Assembly (NCBI GenBank): GCA_963810945.1 | Contig: CAWEPI010000004.1 | Coordinates: 992,001-1,056,000 of the forward strand | Source of the DNA: JAOUEA01 sp963810945 | Lineage (GTDB): Bacteria; Actinomycetota; UBA4738; HRBIN12 | Direction: 5' to 3' | Length of the DNA: 64,000 bases | Shown: positions 25,552 through 33,595 of the stretch, one piece after another | Position numbering within the stretch: the first letter of the stretch is position 1 | How the letters are laid out: each line of letters begins with the position of its first letter | Program-made: the position numbers and the translations under genes | Notes under the pieces: generated by a model | Seen by the model: the letters and a program-made list of their open reading frames with translations, nothing else | Databases searched by the model: none | Told to the model about the DNA's origin: nothing

Positions 25552-26715
25552 TCAGGCCCCTCCGGCCTCCGCCGCCAGCTCGGTCTCCACCACCGGTCTG
25601 TCGGGAGGCGCTTTGCGCCAGCTCTTGTTCTTCAGCCAGATGAAGTAGGTGAGGGCGCCCAGCGGGATCTGGATCCCGTAGGTCAGGACGCGGAAGATCA
25701 GCACCGCGGCCACGACGGCCGCGTGTTGGGACTCGGGGACGCCCGCGGTCAAACCACCCACGTACCCAAGGTCGATCACGCCGACCCCGCCCGGGGTGAT
25801 CGGCACGGCGGACAGCAACCGGCTGAACGAATACACGGCGAACACCTTCGCCGTGCTGACCTCGGACTCGCTGATCCCCATGTGCCGCAACGCGAGCAAC
25901 AGGACGAAGAAGAGCGCGAGCTGGCTGAGCACGGTGAAGAACGTGAGGCGCACCCACCGCGCCTCTACCAGTTCGATCGTATCGGCGCGGAACTTCGCGG
26001 CCTTGTCGTCCATCCCGGTGATCGGCCCCTTGCCCCGGCGGAAGGGCTTGGCGAAGAACGAGATCACCCGGCCCAGCCCCCGGCCCACCGAACGGGCCAG
26101 CGGCTCGGAATGGAAGACGGCGGCGAGCAGCCCGACGGCCACGGCGAGCACGATCACCCCGACGATCGCCGCCGTCACGTACGCCGTGCTGCTCTGCCCG
26201 GTGAGCACGAGGATGGCGATCGACAGCACGGGCAGCGCGAGCTTCACGAAGATGTTCCAGATGCCGGTCACCCCCACGTACAGGGCGGTGTCGGTGCCCG
26301 TGAACCCCCACGAGCGCTGCATCGTGTACGTCAGGCCGACGGCGATCGCGCCACCGCCCGGCAGCGTGTTGGCCACGGCGGTGGTGGTCGTGGTGAGCAC
26401 GGACGCGGGCCACAGCCGAAGTCCCGGCAGGGCCGCCATGTTCGCCCACCAGTAGGTGAAGAGGTTGAACACCGTCGCCGCGAGCAGTGACCCGATCTCC
26501 AGCGGCGTCATCGTCTTCGCGGCCTTCCACACCGCCGAGTAGTCCGCGAACTTCGGGATCGCGAACACGAAGATCCCGATCACGATGATCAACGAGGCGA
26601 TCGCGCCGAGGATCTTCTTCGTCGATCGCCGCTTGGCCGTCGCCTCGGCGCCCGCACCGGCCCCGCCGGCGGGCGCCTGCACCGCAACCGGTTCGACCTC
26701 GTGCTCCTCGTCCAT
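25552..26715 (-). CDS. UPF0104/lysylphosphatidylglycerol-synthase-type membrane protein (flippase-like)
   Basis: This intact protein of about 387 residues has a charged N-terminus and about eight membrane helices. The family's paired Gly motifs are clear: NTLPGGGAIAVGLTY near the middle and AVPITPGGVGVIDLGYVGGL near the end, as in the flippase half of MprF and AglD-like proteins. No synthase (DUF2156) domain is present. The ATG at 26715 has GAGGGA upstream; an ATG at 26736 (two turns nearer a TAGCCT -10 at 26750-26755) is also possible. It faces the kinase-PAP2 pair and probably handles a lipid-linked substrate. Confidence 0.82.
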   Translation of the reverse strand: MDEEHEVEPVAVQAPAGGAGAGAEATAKRRSTKKILGAIASLIIVIGIFVFAIPKFADYSAVWKAAKTMTPLEIGSLLAATVFNLFTYWWANMAALPGLRLWPASVLTTTTTAVANTLPGGGAIAVGLTYTMQRSWGFTGTDTALYVGVTGIWNIFVKLALPVLSIAILVLTGQSSTAYVTAAIVGVIVLAVAVGLLAAVFHSEPLARSVGRGLGRVISFFAKPFRRGKGPITGMDDKAAKFRADTIELVEARWVRLTFFTVLSQLALFFVLLLALRHMGISESEVSTAKVFAVYSFSRLLSAVPITPGGVGVIDLGYVGGLTAGVPESQHAAVVAAVLIFRVLTYGIQIPLGALTYFIWLKNKSWRKAPPDRPVVETELAAEAGGA

Positions 26716-26749
26716 CCCGTTCCCTCGATCCCCCATCGGAGTGCTCAGC

Positions 26750-26755
26750 AGGCTA
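26750..26755 (-). promoter_or_regulatory. -10 element upstream of the flippase-like gene
   Basis: Minus-strand TAGCCT lies 14 nt before the upstream ATG at 26736 and 34 nt before the preferred ATG at 26715. It sits in the 70-bp gap after truB. Confidence 0.35.
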
Positions 26756-26785
26756 CACCGAACCGCGGGCAGGAGGAACCGGAGC

Positions 26786-27647
26786 CTACGCGCCCGGCGC
26801 GGGCGCGAGGATCACCAGGGGTCGCGCCTTCGCGCCATCGTCCCGGTAGACCCCGATGAGGCGGCCGTCGGGGGCGTAGACGCCGTAGGGGCCGGCGAGG
26901 CCTGCGGGCCCGAGGACGCGGCCGTGGCCGGCGGCGACGGCCTCTTCGGGCTCGAGGCTCACCCGCGGCAGGTGTGCCACCGTGCGCTCCGGCGGCAGGA
27001 GGACGGGGGCGTCGGGAGGGGCGGCCTGCGCCGCCGTCGAACGGGCCGATCGCGGTGCGCCGCAGGGCCGTGAGGTGCGCCCCGCACCCGAGCGCTGCGC
27101 CGACGTCGGCCGCCAGCACCCGCACGTAGGTACCCCCGCCGCAGACGACGCGGAACGAGGCGTCGGTCCCCTCCAGTCCCGTGAGCTCGAACGCATCCAC
27201 GTGGACCGGTCGCGGCGGAGCCTCGACCGGCCGCCCGGCGCGGGCCTCCTCGTAGAGCTTCCGCCCGCCCACCTTCACGGCCGAATACGCCGGGGGGATC
27301 TGCCACGAGTCGCCCACCAGATCCCTCATCGCGCGACGGAGTCGCTCGGCCGTGACATCGACCGGCGCCTCGCGCGTGACGGCCCCGTCGGCGTCGAGCG
27401 TGTCGGTCTCGATCCCGAGCCGCATCGACCCCTCGTAGGTCTTGGGGAGATCGCCGAGGAACCGCAGGAGCCGCGTGGCGCGCCCGATGCCCATCAGCAA
27501 CAGCCCGGTGGCCATCGGATCCAGGGTCCCGGCGTGACCGACCTTCCTCGTGCCGAGCGCCCGCCGAACCGAGGCGACCGCATCGTGGGACGTGATGCCT
27601 CCCGGCTTGTCGATCAGGACCAGGCCGTCGGGGCCCGAGGTGCTCAC
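26786..27647 (-). CDS. truB: tRNA pseudouridine(55) synthase (frameshifted)
   Basis: TruB makes pseudouridine 55 in the tRNA T-loop. The catalytic Asp is in KVGHAGTLDPMATGLL, and PAYSAVKVGGRKLYEEAR and GTYVRVLAADVGAALG are the other family blocks. The GTG at 27647 overlaps the nrnA stop. The frame breaks near 27034 (GGCGGCGCAG), where one extra G must be removed after AIGPFD to continue AAQAAPPDAPVLLPP and the C-terminal PUA-like part (YAPDGRLIGVYRDD). Restored length is about 286 residues, normal for the family. Confidence 0.92.
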
Positions 27648-28630
27648 GGCGCGACGGTCTCGCCGTTCAGCGCGCGGACGAGTCGGTCGACGGTGCCCGC
27701 CGGGCCGTGCTTCGAGGTGTAGCCGGCCGCCAGCCGATGGCCTCCGCCGCCGAAGGATGCCGCCACGACCGAGAGGTCGTGGCCGCCGCGCGACCGGACG
27801 CTCACCTTGAACCGACCGTCCTTCTGTTGCTTGATCACCGCGGCCACGTCGACGTCGCGCGCGGTGCGGATCGCGTCGATCAGGTCGTCCGTCTCCGCCG
27901 CGCGGACCCCCGCCCCTTGGAGGTCGGCCTGCGTCAGGTAGGTCCATACGAGGTCGGCCTCGGGCACATGCGCGAGCCGATCGAGGGCGGTGCCCACCAG
28001 TCGGATGTACTCGAGGCGGTTGTCCTCGTAGAGCGCCTGGACGAGCCGGGCGTGATCGAAGGCGTGCGTCCGGAGCGCGGCGGCCACCCGGAGGGTCTCC
28101 GGCGTGGTGGCCTCGTACTGGAACCGCCCCGTATCGGTCACGAGCCCGGCGTAGAGGCAGGTGGCGGTGCCATCCGACATCCCGCCGCCCATCGCCTCGA
28201 TGAGACGGAAGACCATCTCGCACGTGGATGAGGCCTGCGGATCCACGAGGGGGATCGTGCCCAGGCCGTCGTTGGACCGGTGGTGGTCGATCCAGATCAG
28301 CTCGCCGGCTCGCTCGGCCACGGGCAGGAGCGAGACGAGGCGATCGGCGGACGCGCAATCGCACGTGACCATGACGCGGGGCTCCCGCGGGAACGATCTG
28401 GCCGGCACCAGCCGCTCGGAACCCGGCAGCATCGCGGCCCAGCGCGGCGGCTCGAGCGGCTCGTTGGGGAAGCTCGCCGTGGTCCGCACGCCCCGCTCCT
28501 CCAGGAAGTTCGCGAGCCCCAGCATCGAGCCGAGGGCATCGGCGTCGGGGTTCACGTGGCAGGCGAGCGCCACCTCCTCGGCGTCGCCCAGGACGGCAGC
28601 TGCGCGCGCGAAATCGGGTGTCACGCTCAC
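27644..28630 (-). CDS. nrnA: DHH-family oligoribonuclease / pAp phosphatase (NrnA)
   Basis: NrnA degrades 2-5 nt RNA fragments left by exonucleases and dephosphorylates pAp. The DHH motif is in LIWIDHHRSNDG (near residue 113), preceded by the metal ligands of CHVNPDADALGSMLG; the DHHA1 domain ends with SFGGGGHRLAAGYT. The 328-residue length is typical. It overlaps rbfA upstream and truB downstream by 4 bp each, the usual rbfA-nrnA-truB arrangement. With RNases Y and J and PNPase it completes the RNA-decay set. Confidence 0.94.
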   Translation of the reverse strand: MSVTPDFARAAAVLGDAEEVALACHVNPDADALGSMLGLANFLEERGVRTTASFPNEPLEPPRWAAMLPGSERLVPARSFPREPRVMVTCDCASADRLVSLLPVAERAGELIWIDHHRSNDGLGTIPLVDPQASSTCEMVFRLIEAMGGGMSDGTATCLYAGLVTDTGRFQYEATTPETLRVAAALRTHAFDHARLVQALYEDNRLEYIRLVGTALDRLAHVPEADLVWTYLTQADLQGAGVRAAETDDLIDAIRTARDVDVAAVIKQQKDGRFKVSVRSRGGHDLSVVAASFGGGGHRLAAGYTSKHGPAGTVDRLVRALNGETVAP

Positions 28631-28983
28631 GCTTCGCGCTCCTTGCGGTGCAACTCGGCGATCAGCTCATCGATCCTGCGGCCCTCCTGGTACGACGTGT
28701 CCTCCTCGAAGTCGAGCTCCGGCAAGAACTTCAACCGCACCTCACGCCCGAGCACGTTGCGGAGATGGGGGGCGGCCGAGCGCAGGGCCGCGCGCGTGCC
28801 GGCCCGTTCCTTCTCGTCGCCGTAGACCGTGTAATAGACCCACGCGTGCTTGAGGTCCGGGGCGACCTTCACGCCGGTCACCGTGACGAACCCCACACGA
28901 GGGTCCTTCAGCTTCTGGATCTGCTCGGCGAGCACCTCGCGGAACTCCTCGCCGACGCGATCTGTGCGCGCGCCCTGGGTCAT
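28627..28983 (-). CDS. rbfA: Ribosome-binding factor A
   Basis: RbfA is a KH-fold factor needed for 16S 5'-end maturation and cold growth. The 118-residue protein shows the typical start RTDRVGEEFREVLAEQIQKL and the DPRVGFVTVTGVKVAPDLKH block. It overlaps nrnA by 4 bp and is 26 bp after the DUF503 gene, all within the infB operon. Confidence 0.95.
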   Translation of the reverse strand: MTQGARTDRVGEEFREVLAEQIQKLKDPRVGFVTVTGVKVAPDLKHAWVYYTVYGDEKERAGTRAALRSAAPHLRNVLGREVRLKFLPELDFEEDTSYQEGRRIDELIAELHRKEREA

Positions 28984-29009
28984 GCGCCCAGCCTAACGGA
29001 CCGCCGTGC

Positions 29010-29303
29010 TCAGTCCTCCGCGCGATGCACGGAGCGTTCGCGGTCGATCACCTCCACCTCCACCCAGCGATCGACCAGTCGCTCCACCTCCTGGGCGACC
29101 TTGCGCAGGTGGTACTCCTCGGCGCCCACCGCCGCGACCCCGATCGCCGTGCGCTGCCAGAGGTCGTGGTGGTCCACCTCGGCCACGCTCACGTTGAACG
29201 TGGCGCGGATCGCGGCGATGAGCGACTTCACGACGTGCCGCTTCTCCTTGAGCGAGCGGCAACCGGGGATGCGGAGATCGAACCGGACGAGGACGACCAG
29301 CAC
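29010..29303 (-). CDS. DUF503 (YlxP-like) protein
   Basis: This 97-residue protein is a clear DUF503 member: VRFDLRIPGCRSLKEKRHVV, then the conserved VSVAEVDHHDLWQRTAIGVA. YlxP-like proteins sit between infB and rbfA in Gram-positive and actinobacterial genomes and are suspected ribosome-assembly helpers. Here it starts 1 bp beyond the infB stop, so it is in the operon. No enzymatic activity is established. Confidence 0.9.
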   Translation of the reverse strand: MLVVLVRFDLRIPGCRSLKEKRHVVKSLIAAIRATFNVSVAEVDHHDLWQRTAIGVAAVGAEEYHLRKVAQEVERLVDRWVEVEVIDRERSVHRAED

Positions 29304-29304
29304 G

Positions 29305-31483
29305 TCAGATGGTGCGGGCGATCTCTTCGACCTCGTAGGCCTCGATGAGGTCGCCCTCCTTGATGTCCTGGAAGTTCTCGATGCCGATGCCGCACTCGAA
29401 ACCGTCCCGCACCTCGGAGACGTCGTCCTTGAACCTCCGCAGCGAGGCGATCTTGCCGTCGTACACGACCACGCCGTCGCGGATGAGGCGAGCCTTGGCG
29501 TTGCGGCGGATCACGCCGCTCTTCACGTAGGATCCGGCGATCACCCCCAGACGGGGAACCCGGAAGGTCTGGCGGACCTCAGCCTCGCCCGTGACCTTCT
29601 CGCGCTCCTCCGGGCTGAGCATCCCCGACAGCGCCGCCTTCACGTCGTCGATCGCGTCGTAGATCACCTGGTACAGGCGGATATCGACCTTCTCCTGCTC
29701 GGCGAGGTCGCGAGCCGGCTTGTCGGGCCGCACGTTGAACCCGATCACGATCGCGTGCGAGGCGAGGGCGAGGGAGATGTCGCGCTCGGTGATGGCGCCC
29801 GCCGCGCTGTGCACGATGTTCACGCGCACCTCCTCCTGCGGCAGCTTGAGGAACGCGTCGGTCAGCGCGCCGAGGGACCCCTGAACGTCCGCCTTCACGA
29901 TGAGGTTGAGCTCGGGGATCTCGGAACGCTCCTGCTGACGCAGGAGATCCGAGAGCGTCGGCGGACGGGTCGTCACGAGCTCGGCCGCGCGCGCGCGCGA
30001 CTCCCGCTCGGACGCGATGTGGCGCGCCTCGCGCTCGTCCTCCACCTCGCGGAAGTCCTCGCCGGACTCCGGAACCGCCTCCCACCCCAGGATCTGCACG
30101 GGCTTCGCCGGTCCCGCCGCGTTCACGGGCTTGCCGTTCTCGTCCAGCATCGCCCGGACCCTGCCGTAGGTGACCCCGCAGACCAGGGCGTCGCCGACCT
30201 CGAGGGTTCCCTTCTGCACCAGCACGGTCGCGACGGGACCGCGGCCCTTGTCCAGGTGGGCTTCGATGACGGTCCCGCGCGCACGTCCCGACGGATCGCC
30301 CTTGAGCTCTTCCAGATCGGCCACGACCAGGAGGGTGTCGAGGAGGGTGTCGAGGTTGGTGCGCGCCTTGGCGGAGACGTCGACGAACTCGTACTCCCCG
30401 CCCCACTCGGAGGGGACGATGCCGTGCTCGACCATCTGGGTGCGGACACGGTTGGGATCGGCGTCCTCCTTGTCGACCTTGTTGACCGCCACGACGATGG
30501 GCACCTGCGCCGCCTTGGCGTGGTCGAGCGCCTCCAGCGTCTGCGGCATCACGCCGTCGTCGGCCGCCACCACCAGGACCGCGATGTCGGTGACCTTGGC
30601 GCCACGGGCGCGCATCGCCGTGAACGCCTCGTGGCCCGGGGTGTCGATGAACGTGATCTCTCGGTCGCCCACGTGCGCCTGATAGGCGCCGATGTGCTGT
30701 GTGATCCCGCCGAACTCGCCGGCGACCACGTCGGTCTCACGGATCGCGTCCAGGAGCTTCGTCTTGCCGTGATCGACGTGGCCCATGATCGTGACCACCG
30801 GCGCACGCGGCACCAACGCGGCCTCGTCGACCTGTTCCTCGAGCGTCTCGGTCTCGAGCTCGTCCTGGATGTCGATGATCTCGAGCTGGAACCCGAGTTC
30901 GTCGGCCACCAACGCCATCGCTTCATCCGACAGGGATGTGGTGGCGGTGGCCATCTCGCCGGCCACGAAGAGGATCTTCACGATCTCACCGGGTGACTTC
31001 CCGAGCTTGTCGGCGATCGTCTGCGGGGTGGCGCCACGCACGAGCTGCAGCACGTTGGACGGCGCCAACGGCTCGACCGGACGGCGCGGCCCGCGGGGAC
31101 CTCGTCCGCCCGTGGGCGGCGCCTCCTTGGCGACGGGAGCAGGGACGCTCGGGGCGGGAACGGGAGGCGCCGGCCGCCGCGGGCGCGGCGGGCTCCGCCA
31201 CGGCGACCGCGGGTGCCTCCACCGTCGCCTCGGGCTCCGTCGGCGTCGGCTCGGCCTTGGGCTTCGGCTTGGGCTTGGCCTTGCGCGGAGACGGCGCGGG
31301 CTCCAGCACCTCACGCCGCTTGGGGGCCTCGGTCGCCTTGCCGCCAGACGCGCGCAGGCGTGGGACGAGGTCCTCGGGCACGCTGGATGAGGCGGACTTC
31401 CCCGTCACCCCCATCTGCTCCAACGTCACCAGCAGCTCCTTGCTGGTGACCCCGAGCTCCTTCGCCAGTTCGTGAACCCTCAA
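29305..31483 (-). CDS. infB: Translation initiation factor IF-2 (frameshifted)
   Basis: IF-2 is the GTPase that brings initiator tRNA to the 30S subunit. The N-terminal IF2-N domain (MRVHELAKELGVTSKELLVT) is followed by a Pro/Ala/Lys linker, then a second IF2-N domain, and the G domain with GHVDHGKTKLLD (G1), DTPGHEAF (G3) and NKVDKE (G4). Domains II-IV are complete to EEIARTI. The frame changes in the linker near 31170, where an extra G (GCCGGCG for GCCGCG) separates AAPAAA from PPVPAPSVPAP. Restored length is about 725 residues. The start overlaps the ylxR stop. Confidence 0.95.
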
Positions 31484-31761
31484 GACGCTTCCATCTCCCG
31501 TTCGATCTCGCTCGTTAGCCTACCCAGTTCCTCCGGGCCGAGGCCCGTCCGCAACGCCCGCGCGAGACCCCCGCGGCCCAGGGCCGCAAGGCAGTCCACG
31601 CGGCGGTGCACGTAGGCGCCGCGCCCGGGCGCGGACCCGTTCCCATCGACCCGGACGACACCGTCCGGCGCGCGCACGAGACGGATCATGCGCGCCTTCG
31701 CGTCACGCTCGCGACAGCCCGCGCACGTTCGCACCCGCGCGGGTGCATCGCGCGTGCTCAC
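31480..31761 (-). CDS. ylxR: YlxR family RNA-binding protein (DUF448)
   Basis: This 93-residue YlxR protein shows PARVRTCAGCRERDAKARMI and GSAPGRGAYVHRRVDCLAAL, the DUF448 signature. It is a small RNA- or nucleoid-binding protein encoded between nusA and infB in most Gram-positives. It overlaps both neighbours by 4 bp, so expression is tied to them. A regulatory role is reported for some relatives, but I infer nothing specific here. Confidence 0.92.
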   Translation of the reverse strand: MSTRDAPARVRTCAGCRERDAKARMIRLVRAPDGVVRVDGNGSAPGRGAYVHRRVDCLAALGRGGLARALRTGLGPEELGRLTSEIEREMEAS

Positions 31762-32990
31762 TCCCCCGCGGGAGCTTCAGCCTCCTCGGCGACGGCCTCG
31801 TCGATCGCCACGACCGCCTCCTCCTCCGCGGCGATCTCCTCGACGGCAGCATCCGCGACCTGCTCTTCGGCGGCCGCCACCTCCGCCACGGCCTCCGGAG
31901 CCGGCTCGACCTCGACCTCCACGGCGGCCGCCGTGGCGCCGCGCGCGTCGTCGGCGACCTGCGTCTCCGATTTGATGTCGATCCGCCATCCGGTCAGGCG
32001 GGCCGCGAGCCGAGCGTTCTGACCCTCCTTGCCGATGGCCAGGCTCAGCTGGTAGTCGGGGACGATCACCATCGCCGTTCCGGTGACCTCGTCGATGCGC
32101 ACCTCCTTGACCTTGGCGGGCTGCAGCGCGTTCGCGACCAGCTCGGCCGGGTTCTCGGAGAACGGGACGACGTCGATCTTCTCGCCACGCAGCTCGTTCA
32201 CGACCATCCGCACGCGTGAGCCCTTGGGCCCCACGCACGCGCCCACTGGGTCGACGCCGGGTTCGTTGGAGGTCACGGCGATCTTCGAACGGTGTCCGGG
32301 CTCGCGCGCCACCCCCTTGATCTCCACGATGCCCTCCTCGATCTCGGGCACCTCCATCGCGAAGAGCGCCTTCAGGAGCCCGGGATGGCTCCGGGAAACC
32401 ACGATCTGCGGGCCCTTCGTGCCCCGCCGCACCTCCGTGATGTACGCCTTCAGGCGCTCACCGTGTCGGTAGGGCTCGGAGGGAACCTGCTCGGCCTGCG
32501 GCAACAGCGCCTCCACCTTGCCCAGGTCGAGCAGGGTGTAGCGGCGCTCCTGCTGCTGCACGATGCCGGTCACGACGTCGCCCTCGCGGCCGGCGAACTC
32601 CTCGTAGGTCATCTCGCGCTCGGCGTCGCGGAGCTTCTGGAAGATGACCTGCTTCGCGGTCTGCGCGCCGATGCGACCCTTGAACTCGTCGGTGACCTCG
32701 ACCGGCTCCTCGGAGATCACCTTCATCTCCACGGTCGGCTCACCGCCTTCTTCGGCGGGAGCGACGTCGATCTCCTCGAGGATCTGCTTCATCATGGTGA
32801 GGTCGCCCGTCTCGGGGTCGATCGTGGCGCGGAACCCCACGAAGTCGTCGTCCGCGGTCGGGTTCTCCTGCTTCCACCACGTCTTGTAGGCAGAGGCCAT
32901 CGCCTCCTCCAGCCCTTGGAGGATCGTCTCGAAGGCGATGCCCTTCTCGCGTTCCAGTTCCCGCAGCGCGGCGATCATCTCGGCGTTCAT
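31758..32990 (-). CDS. nusA: Transcription termination/antitermination factor NusA
   Basis: NusA binds RNA polymerase and modulates pausing and termination. In 410 residues it has the N-terminal polymerase-binding domain, S1 (GDVVTGIVQQQERRYTLLDL), and two KH domains (GACVGPKGSRVRMVVNEL; SLAIGKEGQNARLAARLTGW). After KH2 comes an acidic Ala/Glu tail of about 60 residues rather than NusA repeats. The frame is intact. It overlaps rimP upstream and ylxR downstream by 4 bp. Confidence 0.96.
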   Translation of the reverse strand: MNAEMIAALRELEREKGIAFETILQGLEEAMASAYKTWWKQENPTADDDFVGFRATIDPETGDLTMMKQILEEIDVAPAEEGGEPTVEMKVISEEPVEVTDEFKGRIGAQTAKQVIFQKLRDAEREMTYEEFAGREGDVVTGIVQQQERRYTLLDLGKVEALLPQAEQVPSEPYRHGERLKAYITEVRRGTKGPQIVVSRSHPGLLKALFAMEVPEIEEGIVEIKGVAREPGHRSKIAVTSNEPGVDPVGACVGPKGSRVRMVVNELRGEKIDVVPFSENPAELVANALQPAKVKEVRIDEVTGTAMVIVPDYQLSLAIGKEGQNARLAARLTGWRIDIKSETQVADDARGATAAAVEVEVEPAPEAVAEVAAAEEQVADAAVEEIAAEEEAVVAIDEAVAEEAEAPAGE

Positions 32991-33478
32991 GCGTTGCTCC
33001 TCTTCAGTTCGGCGTCCCAGTCCACGACGGTGCGCGCCGACGCGATGTCGGCGTACCCGATGCGGACCGTGCCTGAGTCCGCGCCTGCGTCCGTGCCGGC
33101 GTCGACCTCGAGCGTGATGCCGTCGTCGTCGGCGGCCCGGAGCGCACCGGTGTGGGACCTGGACCCGGCCACGGGCTCCGTGGTCTTGACCTTCACCCGC
33201 TCACCCAGGACCCGCCGGAACTGCTGCGGGTCCCTCAGGGGCCGTTCGATGCCGGGTGATGACACCTCCAGCGCGTACGGGCCCGTCGCGAAGCCCTCCG
33301 CGTCGAGGTGACGCGAGACGGCACGCGAGAGGTCCGTCAGGGAGTCGAGGTCGACGCCGCCGGGCCGATCCACGATCACGCGGAGCACCCTGCGGCCGCC
33401 TTCGCTGGCGGAGACGATCTCCACCAGCTCGAGCCCTTCGGCCTCGATGAGGGGTCTGACCAGCGCTTCCGCGTCCAC
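32987..33478 (-). CDS. rimP: Ribosome maturation factor RimP
   Basis: RimP is required for 30S maturation. The GTG at 33478 is chosen because AGGGAGGG precedes it and the product then begins DAEALVRPLIEAEGLELVEI as in the family; 163 residues results. Conserved LRVIVDRPGGVDLDSLTDLS and YALEVSSPGIERPLRDPQQF are present. It is the first gene of the rimP-nusA-ylxR-infB operon, with a hairpin-containing leader. Confidence 0.94.
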   Translation of the reverse strand: MDAEALVRPLIEAEGLELVEIVSASEGGRRVLRVIVDRPGGVDLDSLTDLSRAVSRHLDAEGFATGPYALEVSSPGIERPLRDPQQFRRVLGERVKVKTTEPVAGSRSHTGALRAADDDGITLEVDAGTDAGADSGTVRIGYADIASARTVVDWDAELKRSNA

Positions 33479-33503
33479 GGCCCGACCCTCCCTTCCGAAC
33501 AGA

Positions 33504-33525
33504 AAGGTGGGCGCGAGCCCACCTT
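33504..33525 (-). promoter_or_regulatory. Leader hairpin upstream of rimP-nusA
   Basis: AAGGTGGGC (33504-33512) and GCCCACCTT (33517-33525) form a perfect 9-bp stem with a 4-nt loop, about 26 nt upstream of the rimP GTG and inside the predicted transcript. It may serve in NusA-operon control, as leaders of this operon often do; that role is inference. Confidence 0.5.
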
Positions 33526-33557
33526 CGGACACACCTTCGGTTCGCTGTACGTCGGTC

Positions 33558-33563
33558 AGTATA
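33558..33563 (-). promoter_or_regulatory. -10 element of the rimP-nusA-infB operon
   Basis: Minus-strand TATACT matches five of six consensus bases and lies about 80 nt ahead of rimP, in the 117-bp gap after the proS stop. No clear -35 is seen. Confidence 0.5.
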
Positions 33564-33595
33564 GCCGAGGTGTCACGTCGGGGTGCTTCGAGGCG

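Noticed and set aside
28618..30996. A plus-strand open frame of 792 codons across rbfA and infB
   Set aside because: Antisense shadow of essential genes, with no recognisable domain.
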